Positions 1-7,808 of a stretch of DNA of 64,000 nt are shown here, one piece after another; the first letter of the stretch is position 1; the number at the start of each line of letters is the position of its first letter. Source of the stretch: Patiriisocius sp047731265 (GTDB lineage Bacteria > Bacteroidota > Bacteroidia > Flavobacteriales > Flavobacteriaceae). Made by a program: the position numbers and the translations under genes. The notes under the pieces were generated by a model, which made no database searches, had not been told where the DNA came from, and saw nothing but the letters and a program-made list of their open reading frames with translations. The stretch is from the NCBI RefSeq assembly GCF_047731265.1, contig NZ_CP159835.1:930001-994000 (forward strand). The letters are read 5' to 3'.

Positions 1-1
1 A

Positions 2-424
2 CAAGATATAATCGGTGAGTTCGCCATGTTTGATGACTGGATGCAACGCTACGAATATATGATCGATCTTGGAAAATCGCTTCCGTTAATAACACCTTCA
101 GAGAAAAGTGATGACAAACTTATCAAAGGATGCCAAAGTAAAGTGTGGTTGGATGCAGCTTTAGTAGATGATAAAATTGAATTTACAGCAGATAGTGATG
201 CGATAATTACAAAAGGAATAATTGCCATACTAATAAGAAGTTTCAACAACCAAACACCAGCTGCCATCCTTGAAGCTGACACAAAATTTATTGACGAAAT
301 AGGCCTCAAAGAGCACCTATCTCCAACAAGGGCCAATGGTCTTGTTTCTATGTTAAAGCAGCTTAAATTATATGCTGTTGCTTTTCAATCTAAATTAAAT
401 AATTCAAACTCTCCAAACACATGA
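2..424 (+). CDS. sufE: SufE-like Fe-S cluster sulfur acceptor (5' end outside window)
   Basis: SufE accepts persulfide sulfur from the cysteine desulfurase SufS and passes it to the SufBCD scaffold in the cytoplasm. The acceptor cysteine is visible in the motif GCQSKVW, Cys36 counted from the Met at base 26. The frame stays open upstream of that Met to the window edge, and the residues there (QDIIGEFA) match the usual SufE N-terminus. The true start is therefore outside the window and the Met at 26 is internal. The stop overlaps the next gene by four bases (ATGA), so the two are probably co-translated as the end of a suf operon. The family call is firm; only the start is missing. Confidence 0.93.
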   Translation, partial: QDIIGEFAMFDDWMQRYEYMIDLGKSLPLITPSEKSDDKLIKGCQSKVWLDAALVDDKIEFTADSDAIITKGIIAILIRSFNNQTPAAILEADTKFIDEIGLKEHLSPTRANGLVSMLKQLKLYAVAFQSKLNNSNSPNT

Positions 425-747
425 GCACTGAAACTATAAACACAGAAGATTTAGGAGAAAAAATCGTAAAAGTATTAAAGACGATTTTCGACCCTGAAAT
501 CCCTGTAGACATCTACGAACTAGGTTTAATTTACGATGTATTTGTAAATGAAGACAACGAGGTTAAAATATTAATGACCTTAACTACACCCAATTGCCCC
601 GTTGCCGAAACATTACCTCTTGAAGTAGAAGACAAAGTAAAGTCTTTGAAAATGGTAAAAGATGCTGAAGTAGAAATAACTTTTGATCCACCGTGGACAC
701 AGGACTTAATGAGTGATGAGGCCAAGTTGGAATTAGGAATGCTGTAA
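421..747 (+). CDS. DUF59/MIP18-family SUF system assembly protein
   Basis: A 108-residue DUF59 (MIP18/SufT-like) protein, which helps Fe-S cluster assembly or transfer alongside SUF. The family hallmarks FDPEIPVDIYELGLIYDV (about residues 23-40) and TPNCPVAETLP with its conserved cysteine are present. So is the FDPPW segment, followed by the MSDEAKLELGML tail common in SUF-linked members. It starts inside the last codons of sufE (ATGA overlap), which indicates translational coupling. It is full length for the family. Its exact biochemical step (carrier or maturation factor) is not settled for bacteria. Confidence 0.9.
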   Translation: MSTETINTEDLGEKIVKVLKTIFDPEIPVDIYELGLIYDVFVNEDNEVKILMTLTTPNCPVAETLPLEVEDKVKSLKMVKDAEVEITFDPPWTQDLMSDEAKLELGML

Positions 748-883
748 CCGGTTAAAACTGTAAATACAACCTGCTTATTTGTAAATCAGTCCACCACCTT
801 TGTTTTAAGGATTTTATTAAAACCAATCATAATGACCCTAGTGGTTATTTAGATTTTTTTATACACTAAAATATTCACAAGAG

Positions 884-1282
884 ATGAGGCAAAGTTTTCT
901 TCTATTTATAGCAGTTTCCCTAACGCTTCTTATTTGCAAAAAAGATAGCGCTATTAGTTCACAAGATACCCCTAGATTAATTGACTCAGATTCTTCTATA
1001 ATTGCACAAAAAAAAACGAACCACAATCCTAATGGTTTTGAGACACCGAAATCTCTAGTAGATCAACAAAATCAGGAACAGAATAACCATTCTATTAAAT
1101 TTTTTGAAAGAGACGCCATTAATAATTTCATTTTTATTGGAGATTTATTCCAGGCAAAGGAGATGGATCCCATTGAGTTCTATGGAACATTTGATCCCCA
1201 AAAGTTAGCTGTCAATTATTTCCCGGACAATGCTCTATTTGTAATCTATTTCAACCACAAAGGCTTGCTCGAAATAGGTTAA
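884..1282 (+). CDS. Hypothetical secreted or lipid-anchored protein
   Basis: Not recognised. The 132-residue product has a hydrophobic N-terminus (MRQSFLLFIAVSLTLLICKK) that could be a signal peptide. Cys18 is preceded by LLI, a poor match to the Bacteroidetes lipobox, which usually has S, A or G at -1. The remainder is polar, with an Asn/Gln-rich stretch around residues 45-70 and a more ordered C-terminal third. It sits between the SUF genes and the DUF2480 gene, which are normally adjacent, so it may be a later insertion or a remnant. A short open frame at 1388-1558 downstream has no convincing start. Expression is unproven. Confidence 0.4.
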   Translation: MRQSFLLFIAVSLTLLICKKDSAISSQDTPRLIDSDSSIIAQKKTNHNPNGFETPKSLVDQQNQEQNNHSIKFFERDAINNFIFIGDLFQAKEMDPIEFYGTFDPQKLAVNYFPDNALFVIYFNHKGLLEIG

Positions 1283-1563
1283 CGCTCATGTGATACGAAT
1301 GAAATGATTAGCTAGGAACCGCTGAAACATATTTTGAAAATGGAGGGTTTTTTTTTAATTTGATGAACTGTTATATTTATAAAGTAAATTCCTGTAATAC
1401 AAAACATTGAAATAATAGATTCTACTATTAAAAACGATTCCATCAAAATTCATATGAATTTGAGAGAATTATTACGAATTGTGGAGAAGTGTCCATCATC
1501 CGTAAAATTAATTAGAAAACAAATACTATATTATAAAATTGTAAGTAAGACCCTATAATTAAA

Positions 1564-2073
1564 ATGGAAAAAGAAATCATAAACCGCGTAGCAAAAAGCC
1601 CACTTCTAACAATAGATTTAGAAGATTTATATCCTGAAGGAAAACGTGTACGATTAGACATTTCGCCTTGGTTACTAGAAGGTATTGTTTTAAAAGAAAA
1701 AGATTTTAGAGCGGCGGTGGACGCTCATAATTGGGAGCAATATCAGGATACATATGTGGCTATGCATTGCAGTACAAATGCAATAATTCCTGCTTGGGCC
1801 TTTATGCTGGTTGCGGCACACTTGTCTCCTTTTTCAAAAAAAATCATTCAAGGTAATTTAGAACTTTTAGAAACAGTTTTGTATTCTGATATCATAACTC
1901 AATTAGATCCTACTCCGTTTATGGACAAGTCGATAATCATCAAAGGATGCACATCAAAACCAATTCCTCCTTCGGCATACAGCGATTTGGTAAAAAAAAT
2001 TCAACCTCTGGCTAAAAAAATTCTTTTTGGGGAAGCGTGTTCTTCTGTCCCTCTTTATAAAAAAAAGAAATAG
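1564..2073 (+). CDS. DUF2480 family protein
   Basis: A 169-residue cytoplasmic protein that I recognise as the Bacteroidetes DUF2480 family, typically encoded just after SufE and DUF59 genes. Three regions resemble the family: a LDISPWLLEGIVLKEKDFR segment near residues 30-48, a conserved Cys/His-containing stretch around MHCSTNAIIPAWAFM (residues 67-81), and KGCTSKPIPPSAY near residues 127-139. The conserved cysteines and the genomic neighbourhood suggest a role with Fe-S assembly, but this is inference from context. Length is normal for the family. Confidence 0.82.
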   Translation: MEKEIINRVAKSPLLTIDLEDLYPEGKRVRLDISPWLLEGIVLKEKDFRAAVDAHNWEQYQDTYVAMHCSTNAIIPAWAFMLVAAHLSPFSKKIIQGNLELLETVLYSDIITQLDPTPFMDKSIIIKGCTSKPIPPSAYSDLVKKIQPLAKKILFGEACSSVPLYKKKK

Positions 2074-2256
2074 GTTTACATAAGAAATGAGAAAGCAATG
2101 AAATTCTTATTAATAATTGCGCTGATAGTTTCTCGATTTAAGGTCGTAAATAGTAGGCCCAAAACAATGAACCGATTTTACTAGTTTATTAATATTGTAA
2201 CATAAACATTACATTAGCGCTTTAAAATTATAAGTGTTAATCTAATTGGTAAAAAA

Positions 2257-3195
2257 ATGTCTAAAAAATTACTTTTATTATTTGTTTTGTTTGTTGTAGT
2301 ATCTTCCGTGAATGCACAATCAGAAGAAGAACTTAAGGTCCTAAAAACTGAAAAAGAGGCTGCTGCAAAGGCGCTACAGGGAGAAGCAGATGCAATCCAA
2401 GTAAAAATTGATTCATTACCAGGATGGAAATATGGAGCCTTTGGTACCGTAGGGGTGAATTTATCTAGTTTTAACAATTGGTTTGGACAAGAAACAGCAA
2501 ATGTAAACTCTGGAAACATTGGTATTACATTAAATGGATATGCAAATCTTAAACAAGAAAAATTTTTCTGGAGGAATGCACTTAATGTAAACCTAGGTTG
2601 GGTAAAATTTGATGATAGAGACGACCCAACTGATGACGATAGTTTTCAAGAAGGTACAGATGTATTTAATATCTCTTCATTATACGGAAGATATGTTTTC
2701 ACAAACTTTGCTGTTTCTGGATTAGTAGAATATCGTACCACTATCTTAAACAACTTCAATGACCCTGGATATCTTGATGCAGGTATTGGTGGTACTTGGA
2801 CACCAATAGAAAACCTTGTTGTTGTTGTGCACCCCATAAACTACAACTTTGTTTTTGCTGATAATGATGCAATATTTGAATCTTCTTTGGGAGCAAAACT
2901 ATTGGTAGACTACACTCGTAAATTTGGTCCTGTTAACTTTAAAACTAACCTTTCTGCATTTCAAAGTTATGAATCTTCTAACTTATCAAACTGGACGTGG
3001 ATAAACTCCATAGGGTATACTCTTTGGAAAGGAATTGGATTAGGCTTTGAGTATGGACTGCGAGGCAACCAACAAGAAGCTGTTAATTTTGCAACTACTA
3101 ATTTTGTTGAGGGAAGTGGCGCAGCGCCATCTTTTGATAATGTTGATAATGATTTACAAAGTTATTGGTTATTTGGTTTAAACTATTCTTTCTAA
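2257..3195 (+). CDS. DUF3078 domain-containing outer-membrane-like protein
   Basis: A 312-residue exported protein. Residues 1-20 form a signal peptide ending SVNAQ. A short charged, probably coiled-coil segment follows (residues 21-50), then a DUF3078 region with alternating aromatic and glycine-rich strands. The C-terminus ends LFGLNYSF, with a terminal aromatic residue typical of outer-membrane beta-barrels. DUF3078 genes commonly follow DUF2480 in Flavobacteriaceae. The function is unknown; I infer an outer-membrane protein. A strong intrinsic terminator lies 50 bases downstream. Confidence 0.82.
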   Translation: MSKKLLLLFVLFVVVSSVNAQSEEELKVLKTEKEAAAKALQGEADAIQVKIDSLPGWKYGAFGTVGVNLSSFNNWFGQETANVNSGNIGITLNGYANLKQEKFFWRNALNVNLGWVKFDDRDDPTDDDSFQEGTDVFNISSLYGRYVFTNFAVSGLVEYRTTILNNFNDPGYLDAGIGGTWTPIENLVVVVHPINYNFVFADNDAIFESSLGAKLLVDYTRKFGPVNFKTNLSAFQSYESSNLSNWTWINSIGYTLWKGIGLGFEYGLRGNQQEAVNFATTNFVEGSGAAPSFDNVDNDLQSYWLFGLNYSF

Positions 3196-3245
3196 GAGAA
3201 TTTAATAAAACCGTCTCTTCTATAGGCATAAATAAAAATTAATAG

Positions 3246-3276
3246 AGCCTCGACACATTTTGTCGAGGCTTTATTT
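3246..3276 (+). terminator. Rho-independent terminator after the DUF3078 gene
   Basis: A perfect 10-bp stem (AGCCTCGACA/TGTCGAGGCT) with a 5-base loop, followed by TTATTT. It lies 50 bases after the DUF3078 stop and ends the SUF-associated transcription unit. Confidence 0.85.
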
Positions 3277-3305
3277 GTGATACAGATTGATGAACTCGTT
3301 CTACC

Positions 3306-3383
3306 TAGAGTAAGATCCATATTTAAAGGCTTTATCTTTCTTTAAACAGTAAATTCACTTTATTAAATATGGATCTTACTCTA
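3306..3383. repeat. 21-bp perfect inverted repeat overlapping the hflX stop codon
   Basis: Arms at 3306-3326 and 3363-3383 are exact reverse complements of 21 bases, separated by 36 bases. The right arm contains the last codons and stop of hflX (minus strand), so the left arm repeats the hflX 3' end in inverted orientation. Transcribed from hflX it would form a long hairpin, with a possible inner TTTAAA stem. There is no clear U-tract, so it could be a processing or stabilising hairpin rather than a standard terminator. Confidence 0.75.
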
Positions 3384-4584
3384 TGTACTCTTCAGGATAG
3401 AGAAAATTATTATATGGAAAACGAGTTACATGAATGTTACGAACTTTATCATATACCAACTTTCTAAACTCATCAAAGTTTTCCTTATTCAATGCTGAAA
3501 TAAAAATAGCATCCCCTTCAGTCTGGCTCATCCACGTTCTTTTCCACTCGGTTAAGGTAAAATGAGCTTTTGTTTTTATGGTTACTAGATCGTCTTCGTC
3601 TATCATTTCTTGTTTATAGGCATCTATTTTATTAAACACCATGATTGTGGGCTTGTCTGCTGCTCCAATCTCATCAAGCGTATTCCTAACCGATGCTATT
3701 TGATCTTCAAAACTAGCGTGAGAAATATCAACAACATGTAAGAGTAAATCCGCCTCGCGAACTTCGTCCAGCGTACTTTTAAAAGAATCTACTAATTGAG
3801 TGGGTAGCTTTCTTATAAACCCTACGGTATCACTCAATAAAAATGGCAAGTTTCCTATAACCACTTTTCGTACGGTCGTATCTAGTGTAGCAAATAATTT
3901 GTTTTCAGCAAAAACGTCACTTTTACTAATAACATTCATCAAGGTAGATTTCCCAACGTTGGTATATCCAACTAAAGCCACTCGCACCAATGCACCACGA
4001 TTGCCACGTTGCACTTCCATTTGACGATCTATTTTTGCTATTTTCCTTTTCAGTAATGCAATACGATCTCTTACAATTCTTCTATCAGTTTCAATTTCGG
4101 TTTCACCAGGACCCCGCATTCCAATACCACCGCGCTGCCTTTCTAAGTGGGTCCACATACCTGCCAATCTTGGCAGTAAATATTCATACTGTGCCAATTC
4201 TACTTGCGTGCGTGCGTAGCTTGTTTGTGCTCTTTGTGCAAAAATATCTAAAATTAGATTCGTTCGATCTATGATTTTACAATCTAATATTTTTTCAATA
4301 TTTTTCTGTTGGGCAGCAGATAGCTCGTCGTCAAAAATGACAGTACCTATATCATTCGCTTCAACAAAAACGCGTACCTCTTCCATTTTACCAGTACCAA
4401 TAAAGGTTTTCGGATTGGGGGTAGTAACTTTTTGAGTAAAACGTTTTATCACTTCTCCTCCGGCCGTATAGGTTAAAAATTCAAGCTCGTCCAAATATTC
4501 CATAGACTTATGCTCATCTTGATTTTGGGTAATAAGTCCAATCAAAATTGTCTTTTCATGTTCTATAGTAATTTCCTCAATCAT
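3376..4584 (-). CDS. hflX: Ribosome-associated GTPase HflX
   Basis: HflX is a GTPase that binds the 50S subunit and splits stalled or hibernating ribosomes. Residues 1-195 carry the HflX N-terminal domain, including the glycine-rich RGGIGMRGPGETEIETDRR segment (about 151-169), and a coiled-coil linker follows. The G domain has G1 GYTNVGKS (206-213), G3 DTVG (252-255) and G4 NKID (318-321). At 402 residues it is full length. The gene is transcribed divergently from hmgA. The sequence TACCTTTA, read on the minus strand about 20 bases before the start, is a plausible -7 element. The 3' end lies inside a 21-bp inverted repeat. Confidence 0.96.
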   Translation of the reverse strand: MIEEITIEHEKTILIGLITQNQDEHKSMEYLDELEFLTYTAGGEVIKRFTQKVTTPNPKTFIGTGKMEEVRVFVEANDIGTVIFDDELSAAQQKNIEKILDCKIIDRTNLILDIFAQRAQTSYARTQVELAQYEYLLPRLAGMWTHLERQRGGIGMRGPGETEIETDRRIVRDRIALLKRKIAKIDRQMEVQRGNRGALVRVALVGYTNVGKSTLMNVISKSDVFAENKLFATLDTTVRKVVIGNLPFLLSDTVGFIRKLPTQLVDSFKSTLDEVREADLLLHVVDISHASFEDQIASVRNTLDEIGAADKPTIMVFNKIDAYKQEMIDEDDLVTIKTKAHFTLTEWKRTWMSQTEGDAIFISALNKENFDEFRKLVYDKVRNIHVTRFPYNNFLYPEEYIE

Positions 4585-4765
4585 AAGTTCAATTTAAAAT
4601 ATAAAGGTACAAAAGCGGTTGAGAGTATTTTTAAGTATTTAGAGCATATTAACATTTTTGATGTGATATACTTTAACGACTATAATTATTCATTCGTAAT
4701 TCGCCATATTCTGCCCTAATCGTTCGTTTTATTTTTCCGATATTTGTGTAATAAAATATATAGAA

Positions 4766-5920
4766 ATGCCACGTTATCATAGCCTCGGAAAAATTCCACA
4801 TAAAAGACACACACAATTTAGAAAACCAGACGGCTCTCTTTATCACGAACAACTTTTTGGGACCATAGGATTTGACGGGATGTACTCCAATAGTTATCAC
4901 GAGCATCGCCCAACAATGGTTAAGGACATTAAACGACAGTATAGCGTTGCTCCTAAAATAGCAAAAGAAAACAATCTCCAATCGTACCGTTTAAGAGGGT
5001 TTCAAGTAAAACCAGAAAATGACTATTTAGAGAGTAGAAAAGCAGTACTCACAAACAGTGATTGCTCCATTATTCTATCGGCGCCTAAACATTCCCTCGA
5101 AGATTATTTTTATAAAAACGCAGACGCAGATGAACTTTTATTTATTCACAAGGGTTCCGGTAAATTGCGAACGCATTTAGGAAATTTAGATTTTAAATAT
5201 GGAGATTATTTATTAATCCCAAGAGGTATAATATACCAAATAGATTTTGATACTGAAGACAATAGACTTTTTATTGTAGAATCACGTCGCCCTATTTATA
5301 CTCCTAAGCGATATCGCAATTGGTTTGGGCAACATTTAGAACATTCGCCGTTTTGCGAAAGAGACATTAGAGTTCCTTACGAATTAGAAACCAATGATGA
5401 AAAAGGAGACTTTTTAATTAAGGTAAAAAGAAAAGATGAGATTATAGAAATGGTCTATGCATCGCACCCTTTTGACGTTGTAGGCTACGATGGGTATAAC
5501 TATCCCTATGCTTTTTCAATACACGATTTTGAACCTATTACAGGACGTATTCACCAACCACCGCCGGTACACCAAACATTTGAAACAGATGCTTTTGTAA
5601 TTTGTTCATTCTGCCCACGATTGTATGATTATCATCCTGAAAGTATTCCTGCACCATATAATCATAGCAATATCGATAGCGATGAGGTGCTATATTATGT
5701 AGATGGAGATTTTATGAGCCGAAATGACATAGATGCTGGACATATTTCTTTACACCCTGCCGGAATTCCTCATGGTCCACATCCAGGTGCTGTAGAGCGA
5801 AGCATTGGCAAAAAGAAAAGTAATGAACTAGCTGTGATGGTAGATACATTTAAACCATTAATGGTCACTGAAGAGGCTATGAAAATAGCCGATGAAGATT
5901 ATTATAAAAGCTGGCTGTAA
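4766..5920 (+). CDS. hmgA: Homogentisate 1,2-dioxygenase
   Basis: A 384-residue member of the homogentisate 1,2-dioxygenase family, which uses non-heme Fe(II) to open the ring of homogentisate in tyrosine/phenylalanine catabolism. Family features are an N-terminal MPRYHSLGKIPHKRHTQFR, a central cupin-like beta region (DYFYKNADADELLFIHKG), and the C-terminal metal region. Candidate ligands are His300, Glu307 and His336 in IPHG; the exact ligand assignment is inferred by comparison with the human enzyme. A 4-hydroxyphenylpyruvate dioxygenase gene, which makes its substrate, is not present in this window. The gene is divergent from hflX and followed by a 148-base gap. Confidence 0.9.
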   Translation: MPRYHSLGKIPHKRHTQFRKPDGSLYHEQLFGTIGFDGMYSNSYHEHRPTMVKDIKRQYSVAPKIAKENNLQSYRLRGFQVKPENDYLESRKAVLTNSDCSIILSAPKHSLEDYFYKNADADELLFIHKGSGKLRTHLGNLDFKYGDYLLIPRGIIYQIDFDTEDNRLFIVESRRPIYTPKRYRNWFGQHLEHSPFCERDIRVPYELETNDEKGDFLIKVKRKDEIIEMVYASHPFDVVGYDGYNYPYAFSIHDFEPITGRIHQPPPVHQTFETDAFVICSFCPRLYDYHPESIPAPYNHSNIDSDEVLYYVDGDFMSRNDIDAGHISLHPAGIPHGPHPGAVERSIGKKKSNELAVMVDTFKPLMVTEEAMKIADEDYYKSWL

Positions 5921-6068
5921 AAGGGTTTCAGGTTTCTTGAATACTAAAATATTACTATTTTACGTTAGGTCATTTGATATTAAAGTTCATTCCTAATTCT
6001 CAACTAAAAATTCAGAATTAAAAAAACGGAACAACTATTGTAAATATGTGGTTAAACCTGCAATCACT

Positions 6069-6839
6069 ATGAAAAACTCGGCTACAATGCTAGTACTTTT
6101 ATTTACCGTAACAGGAATCGCTCAAGAGCGTGCTTATGGAAATGGAGAATGGTTTAAGTTCCGTGTTCATTATGGGCTTATAACGGCTGGCTACGCTACT
6201 TTAAAAGTAGACGATGCATTTGTAAACGGCAAAGAAGTGTATCATGTTCAAGGAGAAGGACACACTACAGGAATTACAAGTTGGGTTTTTGGAGTTGACG
6301 ATTATTACCAATCCTATATTGACAAAACAAAGGATATCCCGTATCGATTTATTCGAAAAATAGATGAAGGTGGTTATAAAAAGGACATTCAAATTGACTT
6401 TGATCACGAGAGCCAGATAGCTATCGTAAATAATAAAAAGCATAAAACTACTCAAGAGATTTCGCTGCCTGACAATGCACAGGATATGGTTTCGTCTTTT
6501 TATTATCTAAGAAACCAATTAGATATTACTAATCTTAGCGAAGGTGATGTCCTGGATATGAACATGTTTTTTGACGGTGGAACACATAAATTTCGTTTAA
6601 AATTTTTGGGAAGAGAAACCTTAGATACTCCTTTTGGTCGAGTCCCAACCCTAATTTTTAGACCCTATGTAGAATCTGGGAGAGTATTTAAAAAAGAAGA
6701 AAGTGTCACCGTTTGGGTTACAGATGACAAGAATAAAATACCCATTTTAATCAAAGCAGATTTAATGGTAGGTTCCTTAAAAGCAACATTAACCGAGTAT
6801 AAAGGACTGAAGCATCAGTTCAAAATTATTCCAGAATAA
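6069..6839 (+). CDS. DUF3108 domain-containing exported protein
   Basis: A DUF3108 family protein of unknown function. I prefer the ATG at 6069 over the upstream in-frame GTG at 6048, because it gives a clean signal peptide (MKNSATMLVLLFTVTGIAQ) with cleavage before ERAYG. The mature part begins with the typical family pattern GEWFKFRVHYGLITAGYA and continues as a mainly beta protein of about 235 residues. It is probably periplasmic. It lies four bases upstream of the tryptophan 2,3-dioxygenase-like gene, so the two are probably co-transcribed. In relatives these genes neighbour the M23 peptidase gene, as here. Confidence 0.82.
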   Translation: MKNSATMLVLLFTVTGIAQERAYGNGEWFKFRVHYGLITAGYATLKVDDAFVNGKEVYHVQGEGHTTGITSWVFGVDDYYQSYIDKTKDIPYRFIRKIDEGGYKKDIQIDFDHESQIAIVNNKKHKTTQEISLPDNAQDMVSSFYYLRNQLDITNLSEGDVLDMNMFFDGGTHKFRLKFLGRETLDTPFGRVPTLIFRPYVESGRVFKKEESVTVWVTDDKNKIPILIKADLMVGSLKATLTEYKGLKHQFKIIPE

Positions 6840-6843
6840 TAAT

Positions 6844-7788
6844 ATGGAAATCAAACCTTCAACCAAAAAACTATTACAACAACTCGAAGAAAAATTTGGC
6901 GCCATAGACCAAGATTTAGACACACATTTAGAAGGGTTACTTTATAGTGAGCCAATTACATATTGGGATTATATCAAAACAGATGCCTTATTAAGTATAC
7001 AAATACAAAGAACTCAAATTCCCGATGAAATGGTTTTTATTATGTACCATCAAATCAATGAACTCCTGTTTAAAATGATTCTTTGGGAAATAGAGCAAGT
7101 AGCAAAGTCCGAAAAAATCACAGCATCTTTCTTTTCACAAAAATTAATGCGCATTAGCCGGTATTTCGATATGCTTTCCTCTTCTTTTACGATCATGCGT
7201 GATGGCATGGAAGTTGAACAGTATATGAAATTCCGTATGACACTTACTCCAGCAAGTGGTTTTCAAAGTGCTCAATATAGAAAGATTGAATTTGCTTCTA
7301 CAGATTTAATAAATTTAATAGACGCTCGTTTTAGAGATACGATAGATCGCAACACATCTTATGAGCACGCATTAGATCACTTATACTGGCAAGCTGCGGG
7401 GAAGGATTATGCAACAGGAAAAAAATCTTATTTACTTACAGCCTTTGAAGAACGTTACAGAGCAGAATTTGTAGATTTTACACAAGAGTATAATACTAAA
7501 AATTTATATGCGCGTTTTAAAGAATTACCTGCCCAAGTAAAAGAAGACCCCAAATTAATTGAAGCAATGCGCCATTATGACCATACGGTTAATATTACTT
7601 GGGTAATGGCACACTATAATGCTGCAAAGTACTACATAGAAGGTGCTAAAACGCAAAGTGGTGAAGAAATTGAAGCTACTGGCGGAAGTGATTGGACAAA
7701 ATATATGCATCCAAAATACCAACGACGGATATTCTTCCCAGAGGTTTGGACCAAAGATGAAATAAAAAATTGGGGTACTAACCTTTAA
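6844..7788 (+). CDS. Tryptophan 2,3-dioxygenase family protein
   Basis: A 314-residue all-helical heme dioxygenase of the tryptophan 2,3-dioxygenase family. The family catalyses the O2-dependent conversion of L-tryptophan to N-formylkynurenine, the first step of the kynurenine route. Recognisable segments are DEMVFIMYHQINELLFKMIL (about 60-79), RISRYFDMLSSSFTIM, and the SGFQSAQYRKIEF substrate/heme region (about 137-149). The C-terminal HYNAAKYYIEGA and GGSDWTKYMHPKYQRRIFFPE complete the fold. Nearby hmgA suggests an aromatic amino acid catabolism neighbourhood. Whether tryptophan is the true substrate of this flavobacterial branch is not certain. Confidence 0.85.
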   Translation: MEIKPSTKKLLQQLEEKFGAIDQDLDTHLEGLLYSEPITYWDYIKTDALLSIQIQRTQIPDEMVFIMYHQINELLFKMILWEIEQVAKSEKITASFFSQKLMRISRYFDMLSSSFTIMRDGMEVEQYMKFRMTLTPASGFQSAQYRKIEFASTDLINLIDARFRDTIDRNTSYEHALDHLYWQAAGKDYATGKKSYLLTAFEERYRAEFVDFTQEYNTKNLYARFKELPAQVKEDPKLIEAMRHYDHTVNITWVMAHYNAAKYYIEGAKTQSGEEIEATGGSDWTKYMHPKYQRRIFFPEVWTKDEIKNWGTNL

Positions 7789-7808
7789 AAAACAGCAGAA
7801 ATACTACA

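Noticed and set aside
1388..1558. Open frame of about 57 codons upstream of DUF2480
   Set aside because: The only Met is well inside, no family is recognised, and it may simply be decay of an upstream gene.
2098..2184. Short frame with a signal-peptide-like sequence (MKFLLIIALIVSRF)
   Set aside because: Only 28 codons with no downstream continuation in any frame. It could be a remnant of a second DUF3078-type gene, but this cannot be supported.
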